From Astrothelium macrocarpum (Eukaryota; Ascomycota; Dothideomycetes; Trypetheliales; Trypetheliaceae): a DNA stretch of 64,000 nt. The position numbers and the translations under genes are program-made. The notes under the pieces are model-generated. The model made no database searches. It was not told the origin of the DNA and was given only the letters and a program-made list of their open reading frames with translations. This document shows positions 56,801 through 64,000 of this stretch, piece after piece; positions within the stretch are counted from its first letter, which is position 1, and each line of letters starts with the position of its first letter. The DNA lies in contig JAGEMR010000013.1 of NCBI GenBank assembly GCA_021030915.1, positions 186,001 to 250,000 of the forward strand, in the 5' to 3' direction.

Positions 56801-58154
56801 TTCGCATTCCAAATGAACCTGCATACTGTTGCAGCATAGATAAATAGTTTGTTTGCTCGTTCCACGAGAAGCTCAAGATCATGATTATCTGGCCAGTCTA
56901 TCCGAACTCCACGGTTTACTTTGATACCCTCGAGCTCATGTTTTAGGAATGCAAAGATATCTTTGTTGGTTATTGAAGCCTCAATTTCGTGGAGTACAAA
57001 GTCTCTGTGCGATCCTGCAGACATCTCAGAGAAACCATGACGAAGGTCAGTCTCCGGTCGACTGGTAATAAATATTTTCATCTTTAACCACGTCAAAGTC
57101 TGAAGTTGTGGTAAGACCTGCAATAATAATTGCACATCAGTCGCGCTTTCACACTCGTCCAGAGCATCGATACAAATGGAGAGGTTCCGAGGTTGAGATA
57201 GGCTTTGGTCCCACTCCATCAACGGATTCAGGATCAAATCCTTCCATTGCTGTCTTAAACCTTCTCGTATGACATGAGGGTTTCCCTGGAGTGCTTTGGC
57301 TATGTGAGACCGAAGGAACACATCTCGGCTTGCTAATTGAACTGCAATGGTTGTGAACAAGAATTTTGCAGTTCCCAAATCACCTCGTCCGCGGGAAAAG
57401 AAGTAACTTGCACCTAGTTGATGTTTTGCATCAAATCGATCAGCAATAGTTCGAACAATTGTTGATTTTCCCGTTCCTGCCATTCCTTTGAGCCAGAAAA
57501 TACATGGGGAGTTCGCATCTCCACTCCAGTCCTCTACAAGTTGAAGCAAATGCACTCGAGTGTCAGGTAAGCAGCGAGGCTGATGCTCCTACATGGGCGA
57601 GTTGAAAGAAGCACCTTCCGCATACGGTAGTCCACTGATAAGTCGGTCATTATCAGTGAATGCCAATTGTGTGCTGGATATTTCAATATTAGATAGACAA
57701 ATTTTCCGAAATTTTAGACCACACACCTTTGCTCAACGTTCAAAATAAGATTCAGGTCAGTCTTGCTCCGGTCAAGGTTGTTTAGAATCTTTGTGATATC
57801 TTTGCTTTTGAACGGCCATTTGAGTGCTCGTCCACCGAATTTTCTCATTGTAGTCGGCTTGGTCCCGGATTCAAGTTTGGTTTCGACATCACGAAGAAGT
57901 TCTTTACAAAAAGTGACGGCTTTGTCCAATTCGGGATGTGTATGAAGATTGGGGCTGGTCGATGACGAGTTACTGGAAGTCAACATGTCCACGCGCTCCA
58001 GCACTGCTCTTAGATTGGTGAGCTCATCTTGAATGCGGTTTATATCTTTTCGGGCTTCTTTGACCTCGATCGCGTAATTGCCACATAATGTAAGAATGCG
58101 ATCGGCGATCTGAACGAAAGTCAAAGTGCTTGCCACGCCTCCAAGTGCTTCCAT
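53861..58154 (-). CDS. HeLo-like/NACHT/WD40 STAND protein (NLR-like) with one in-frame TAG
   Basis: Exons 58154-57727, 57673-56095 and 56044-53861 (introns 53 and 50 nt), 1397 codons in one frame. Residues 1-142 form a HeLo-like/NACHT-N helical domain (MEALGGVASTLTFVQIADRI). A linker with LPYAEGASFNSPM is followed by CLPDTRVHLLQ and the NACHT P-loop GMAGTGKS at about 206-213, Walker B SICIDALDECES and FITSRPETD. The third exon is a field of diverged WD40-like repeats (LWDLTKGTRLFSF, IWDVCLPESV, VDIFDTTTG). Codon 171, at 57591-57589 directly before EHQPRCLPDTR, is TAG; no splice choice I found removes it without losing conserved sequence. The product would stop at 170 aa, just the effector domain. 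Otherwise the gene is intact. Confidence 0.75.
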
Positions 58155-59325
58155 TTCCAAGATGTTACTCAACTAATACGAAAAAGTACACTTTCTGGTC
58201 TAGGAACAGCGAACTTCTGTGCTATAATACCGATGTATACCGGAAATGTGGTTCTTGTAGAATATTCTTCGATAAAAAACAGTATTGTGATGAGGCGTTC
58301 CGGCTGAATACTGGTGCCGGGAGGAAAAAAAAAAGCAAGTGCGATTACATGGGATACAGTAACGCGCCAATCAAGTTGGAGCCTCATTTGGTTGTTGTAA
58401 TCAGTCATATAAGGATCAATATTTATTTTGTGCTACGATAATCCCCAAATGGCTGAATGAACTTCGATCGAGCCTACGCTTCATGCCTACCTGTTATTGC
58501 AAACTTGTCGATATGGAGGTTCGGTTGAGTGTCGATAGCGAATATGGATGGAACTTGACGAAGACGCCATTGTGCGGACCTTAAATACCTGTTGAATCTG
58601 TTGAAACGTTGAGATTATTTTATCATCTTGTGGTCACAAAGGATGACAGCGATTTCGCTGCTCCATAACTTTACTGTGATTTACAATCACGCCGTCACTG
58701 TGGAAAGATCCCGGATATGGTGCTAATATTGAAAAGCCTAAAAGATGAGATGACACTGCTACGGCCAACTACAACGACCACTTGCTGTAGAATTTTGGCA
58801 ATTTTCTGAGGTGTCATCCTCAGAAGCTCAGAGTATGATGTCAGGGGGGAAGCTCTGACCCAGCTCTGCACCTCGCAAAGTGCCACGAATCAAGCCACCA
58901 AGGTTAACCAAATCTACTAAAAAATGAGTTTCAGAAGTTCTCCATCAGTATTGCCAGGGGCCTCTCTGTAACATGTGCCGCGAATTATCTCTCATGGTTG
59001 CGGGTGACTTTTTTTTAATTACACCCGTTAGTGAAGCTCTACAAATGCTGACGAATAGTGGGATTAAGGAAATGTGCATCATTGGAGGTCTCTCCCCTCA
59101 CCGTAGGCTTGCTTTTACGGAGAGTGGTTAGCATATTTCACAATATAATCCTGATTAGCTTCCATTAGAATGGACATTTTATATCAATTTCGTTTTTCCT
59201 AGCAATTGATAACAATTGAACTCTCTCAGGTACTTAGGATTCCCTCTACACACAACTTGCCAACCAAGACCCCAACCATTAAAGCCCCTTACCTGTCTTC
59301 CCGCTTGCCCTCCTTCCATCAACCT
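58155..59325. other. Intergenic region between NLR and HECT ligase
   Basis: 1.17 kb, AT-rich in the left part. No supported gene; short frames near 58169-58441 and 58695-58886 show no domain. Contains the promoter of the leftward NLR gene and the HECT 3' region. Confidence 0.45.
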
Positions 59326-62300
59326 CTACTTCAACCCAAACCCCTCACTCCCCCTCACTGCCTCCCACAGCTTCCGCTCCAACGTCTCCTTCTTCCGATA
59401 CCACGGCAGCGCCAAGCGATTAAAGCACGTCCTCGCCGTCGGAAACCTGCTCTCATCCGCACCCGCACACGCAATGCGCACCACGAGATTCGCCGCGCCC
59501 GTCGCCGGAATGCGATCGCTCCCCGTGACGAACCCCAGCAGCCGCCGCTGGTCCTGCGGCGCGGCGCTCTGGAACGACTCCCAGAACCAGCGTACGCAGG
59601 GCACGGCAGGGACGCGGTGGTCCGGCGGGCCGACATCTGCGTCGGGGTTTGCGATCGCTGCTGCGGAGGAGGATGAGGTGGAGGAGGAGATACTAGGCGG
59701 GATCCAGGCGTCGTAGACCGCGACGGCGCGGAGCGAGGCGACGTCGAGGGGCTCGTCGGAGCCGCGTACGAGTAGCTCGATTTCTTCGGGCCGGAAGAGC
59801 GAGAGCGCGTTGCCGCCGCAGACGGTGAAGAAGCCGCGCTTGAACGGCTCGAACTGGCGGGTAACGGCGGTGTCGAGGGCGTAGCGGACGTAGGCGTTGA
59901 CGAAGTCGTGGCGGTTGGCGGCAGTGACGGGGGTGGAAGCGCCGTTGGGGATGAGAGGAATCGTTTCGGGGGTGCCATAGCGGTCGAGGGTAGCAACGAA
60001 GTCGAGAGCAAAGACGGATTCGATTTCATCGGCGTTTGGGTAGTCGAGGAGGGCTTGTAGGCCTGAAGCGAGGGCGGGTCGGAATTCGGCGAGGTCTTCA
60101 AGGGTGTAGTTGATGAAAGAGGAGGAAAGAGGGCGGCTAGAGGTGTTGGGATTGGTGATGGAGGGTGGGGCCGACGCGAGGAGTTTTTTGAAGGTAAAAG
60201 GGGGAAGGGCAACGTCGAGGATGGTGGAGTTGTAGATGGCCAGGCCGATGGCTACGCCGACGAGGAAGTATTGTGCTGAAGTTTCAAAGGAAAAAGGATT
60301 AAAATAGCAGAATTTTGAGTCATCATCATAAACAAATAAACCTAGTGAGAGTCAGCGCAGGTTTAGTGCAATATCAATCGAGGACGAACCGTGATTAGGT
60401 TCAAAGATCTCCCTGACCAACATAAGAAACCACTCCTTCCGAAGCCCACCAACATCAACGCCTTCTTCGCCAACAAATTGAACCCGGAGACCCTTTTTGA
60501 TCTCGTTATCCGAAGATCCTACAGCTGCACTGATTTGTTGTAGGCTGTCTTCTACCAGGCAGTCCCGTCGCACCTTGAGAACGAAATAATGACCCACAGA
60601 ATTGCTCTCCGTCATGATGGCATTGAAAAAGGCCTCACGAGCTTTGATCTCCATTTGACGCCGGGTATCGTGCTCTAGAATCCGGATTTTAGCCCCAATA
60701 GATAAGAAAAAGGGATATTGACAAAAACAAAATTTTGAGCGTCGACTTTCCCACAACTCAAAATCCGCAATCAAGTTCATATAGTCGAGGAGGGTATTGT
60801 AGAAATCCGACGTCGGTACTAATTGACCATGCGTTTTGGCTCGCAATCGTGCAGCCAGACCAGAGCTCATTGGGACTGCTTCAGCCAGAGGAAGGTTAAC
60901 TGGATTTGATTTTTTGGCGTGATAGCTGTTGTTTGCCGCAAAAAGCACAGCCATGACTTTAGCAGCCGCGCGAAGCTGCCAATCCTCAGAATAGAGTACA
61001 TCAGTTGTTGTAGGTTGCTGCCCTTTTTTGGCGCTGGTGGTAGAGCCACTCAATCCGAGAGCGGAATGAAGTTGCGCAGAGGTGTCAGCGTTGCTAGCCG
61101 TTATGTCTGGAACTAGTCCATCATCCACATCTTGGGTAGGATTTCGTTTTCGATCATTTTGGCGGGAGAGACGATAGGTGACAAAGCGACCAACCAATTC
61201 AATGGTCCGCTGCAATCTATCTTCTGAATAGCGTGCTAACCAAGCAGCGCAAAATCTGTGGCATTCAGGAGGCGTATTTGCGAGTAAACCTAGGACTCTT
61301 TTAACGATACCAGGATGTTGACCTTGGGCCTTTCCACCACCACTGAAGATCTTGCGAGATTCATAGGATTGCAAAGTGTCCGAGGCTCCTGAGTCAGGCG
61401 GATATAACAATGGATTGGCCAGAACAATCAAGAGAAATCGGAGATGATCAGGTTTTTTAAGTGGTTGTCCTGGACGTCTGAGGAGGCTTTCGGTAACTTT
61501 GAGCAACACTCGCTCAACATGATGCTGAGCTTCCCGTAGTTCCCTCTCAACCAAATACATGTTTTTGGCTAATGGTCCAGAGACGCCTGATGCTTGAAGT
61601 TCTCGAGATTTCTCCTTCCATCCTCTTGACGTATGCAGAACCATTTCGTACCACTCTTCAAGCTCTTTCCAATTGATGAGGGGACTTTTCGAGCTAACGA
61701 TACGCCTTCCATGTGAGCTGCTCCGTGGTTTTCCATCCGCTTCTTTCCACTTTCCGTCCTGTTCACGACCACTCCACCATGCCCCATTTTCGGCGAAATC
61801 ACCAAGTAGTAACGTTTTCGCGTCAATACCGGGTGTCACTGCATCAGAGCTATTACCATCGTCTTTTGGACTTTGCTGTGATGGTATTTTGGCGGAACTC
61901 TCACTCCTTGTACGACCTTTGAGGTGTGGCCTTAATGTGCTAAAGGATGAATTCAAACAATCGAATCTTCCAAAATTGTGAATGATATAATCCTCTAGCT
62001 CTTTGAATATTCCTTTTGCCGGTCTAGACGCCATCTCTCCTGGTGATCTCGGAGACGCTCCCAAGATTCGGTTTGGAATCTCTGGTGGGGTTGTCATACT
62101 GCCGGGGTGAGCTAGGCTATTGGGCATATCTATAGGCGGTGGTGGTGGTTCGCGAGTGGGCTTTGCTGGTAACCGATTGGTCGAGGTAGCCTTGATCGTA
62201 TGGTCACTAGATTGAAGTGATCTTTGAGCCTGCTTGGGCAACGGTTTGCGTCGAGTTGTTGGGGTTGTGGACGACTGCACAGAAGGTGTCACCCTTGCCG

Positions 62301-63169
62301 TTGATTCTGTGGGAGGCGACGTTGCGAACACTGGAACGTCCAATGCCGAACGAGAGTCTCTACCATCATGTGAGACAGCGACCGCTGTGCCTGAATTGCC
62401 TGCAGAGAGACTGGGCGATGCAAGCTGAGACGGTCTTCTTTGCTTTCCATGGCCCTCAAGATAGGTGGTGATGCATTTCTCGATGATCATTGCAGTACGC
62501 TCATTCGAAATCGGCAGTGCTTTGAGCATGTTAGCATAGAATTGGGATTACCAGGCCTTCCTGAACACTATTTGGATTCCCACCTTTTCTATTAGGCACG
62601 AGCGAAGGACTCGTATTGCTGCTTGTCCCTGGATGCTCTTGCAGTTTACTTCTGATAGTATCCCATACTCTTGGTTGCATGTCATTCACAGCGATGCAAG
62701 TCGGACACTTGAATGTCATTGCTTCTCTCGGGACTTGCACTGATGAATCACAAGTCATGCAATGAGCAATGCTAGTCTCTTGGTCTTCCGCCTTTGTACC
62801 CGTTTTCTTGGCTGGACTGGTGGAGAGCAGATCTTCTGGACCGGATGCCAAGCCATCGTCACTACTGCTGTCGATGCCGAGATTGCCATTTGAACGAGGA
62901 TTGCTTCTCTTTCTGAAGATGCCTAAGGAATGACTGGTTGATCGTGAATGTGGTCGAGAATTTGTGTTGGTCCGAATTGGTACAGCGACACTATTGCTTT
63001 CTTCAGGTCTAGCATGAGCAGTCCGGTCTGGTCCGCTATTGGATCTAGGTGGAGGATGAGGTAAGGGTCTGTCGTTGTTGGCGGGGGTGGAACGAGTTGA
63101 ATAAGTAGGGGTGGAGCTCAAGGGGGCATTACTGCTGGCTGAAAGGAAGCGAGTAGACCACGACGGCAT
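59326..63169 (-). CDS. HUL4: HECT E3 ubiquitin ligase, HUL4-like
   Basis: Transfers ubiquitin through a catalytic cysteine. Exons 63169-62552, 62499-60390 and 60341-59326 (introns 52 and 48 nt) give 1247 aa. The Ser/Pro-rich N-terminus holds a zinc-ribbon-like pair, CMTCDSS then FKCPTCIAV, at about 140-170. The middle is disordered then helical. HECT starts near 830 (VLKVRRDCLVEDSLQQI, GEEGVDVGGLRKEWF, NHGLFVYDDDSKFCYFNP, the last formed by a splice). The C-lobe has LLGFVTGSDRIPATG and PTARTCFNRLALPWY with Cys1215, ending SEGFGLK. A Ser/Ala-rich insert (SSSTSSSSAAA) lies between the lobes. The third exon has GC-rich third positions, sharply unlike exons 1 and 2. HUL4 over other HECT types is inferred from layout. 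Confidence 0.88.
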
Positions 63170-64000
63170 TGGAATTCGATCATTGATTTCGCTGTGATGG
63201 CGAAGGCCAGTATGCAATGGCCTGCCATTCACAACTCATCTTTGTAGTCCTGTGAGCAAAAGACGCGAATCAATGGATCGGGAGTGGTACCGATTTACGC
63301 CAAGAACATCCCGTGCCAGCGACAAAGAGTCTCGGCCTTTGGTACTCGATCTGGAGAGATCCACTCCACCAATCTCGGAAACGAATGTCAAACTATTCCG
63401 TCAAATAGGAATAGCACAGATGAAAGTGTGAGAAAGGAGCTCAGTCGTAAAGATTGCATAGTAGTAGGAGGGCAGCTTCCGGCCAAGCTACCTCGTCACT
63501 GCCTTACGTATTCTAGGATGTGGGAACCTGAACAAAGCAACGAAATACGAGCTTGCGGCGTTCGCGCAATGTATCGGCGAATTAGAAAACGTGGGCATCA
63601 TGCAAGTCTGTTCAAAATCGACGGTGCACATCCTATTTAAAGCGAATACGATAATTGCTTTTCGGTTCGACCAATTTTTCTTTTTTTGAAACAGAGACAT
63701 TCGGGTTCAACACCCTTAAGATCCTTTAGCGGGATGGCACGTCGGCAATTGTTTGCTCACGGACACATTCGTCCCGCAACAGGATTTTGTGGCTTATTAT
63801 CTGTTCTGCAACGAAAAAGTCCGATTTAATATAGGTAAGAAGCTTATTGCCACACGCTGAATCCACTGCTCCCATGGCAACCTTGTCATTGAATTGACCT
63901 ACCCGTAATGCCTGGTAGACGTCACCGAATACCCAGCTACAGACCATGAACTGAAGCAAAGCATATTCTCGCCCTTTCCTGACCACTGGAAGTGTTCTAT
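63170..64000. other. HECT gene upstream region and window edge
   Basis: About 830 bp. It contains the HUL4-like promoter. A leftward frame (63986-63726) stays open to the window edge and could be the 3' part of another gene, but no domain is recognisable. Confidence 0.4.

Noticed and set aside
59216..59716. Rightward frames across the HECT C-lobe
   Set aside because: Opposite strand encodes the conserved HECT C-lobe in frame with the rest of the ligase; these are shadows.
63726..63986. Leftward frame open to the window edge
   Set aside because: No recognisable domain or splice evidence; noted only as possible partial gene.
1..64000. CRISPR arrays, rRNA, bacterial operon signals
   Set aside because: None seen; the window is fungal nuclear DNA with spliceosomal introns.

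Overview
This is nuclear DNA from a filamentous ascomycete (Pezizomycotina). Genes are mostly broken by short GT-AG introns of about 46-80 nt, often with a CTAAC/CTGAC-like branch site. The gene content is typical of moulds: a SepA/Bni1-type formin, a GH55 exo-1,3-beta-glucanase, a GH105 hydrolase, a P450, and NACHT and NB-ARC NLR-like STAND proteins. I cannot fix the class from sequence alone. Exon joins were inferred by hand from splice consensus, reading frame and family motifs. Every multi-exon model given sums to a multiple of three.

Layout. 0-11.6 kb: MSS1 (cut by the window edge), MAK16, a P450, an SLC7-like amino-acid permease divergent from mitochondrial leucyl-tRNA synthetase, and a small one-TM protein. 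12-17.4 kb: a large formin. 19.3-20.7 kb: NAD formate dehydrogenase with an apparent mitochondrial presequence. 22.7-24.9 kb: a seven-TM receptor-like protein with an SP-rich tail. 25.6-34.7 kb: a probable DUF2011 protein, GYP7 Rab-GAP, a one-TM sensor-like protein, MSO1 and a GGST-type phosphatidylserine decarboxylase. 35.2-44.6 kb: GH55 glucanase, a second sensor-like protein related to the first, TRM9 and a GH105 hydrolase. 45.2-58.2 kb: an AT-rich, gene-poor accessory segment with an NB-ARC-TPR NLR, an orphan membrane-protein model, an intronless GC-rich divergent ubiquitin protease, and a HeLo-like/NACHT/WD40 NLR carrying one in-frame TAG. 59.3-63.2 kb: a HUL4-like HECT ubiquitin ligase.

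The core genes serve tRNA wobble-uridine modification (MSS1, TRM9), ribosome assembly (MAK16), mitochondrial translation (NAM2), polar growth and secretion (formin, MSO1, GYP7) and lipid synthesis (PSD). The most unusual parts are the 41-58 kb stretch and base composition. The stretch holds a TA-flanked foldback MITE just upstream of TRM9, a decayed copy of the TRM9 5' end 2.9 kb away, and two NLRs bracketing a divergent deubiquitinase. The window also shows sharp GC-rich patches inside otherwise balanced genes. No rRNA, tRNA or CRISPR array was recognised.
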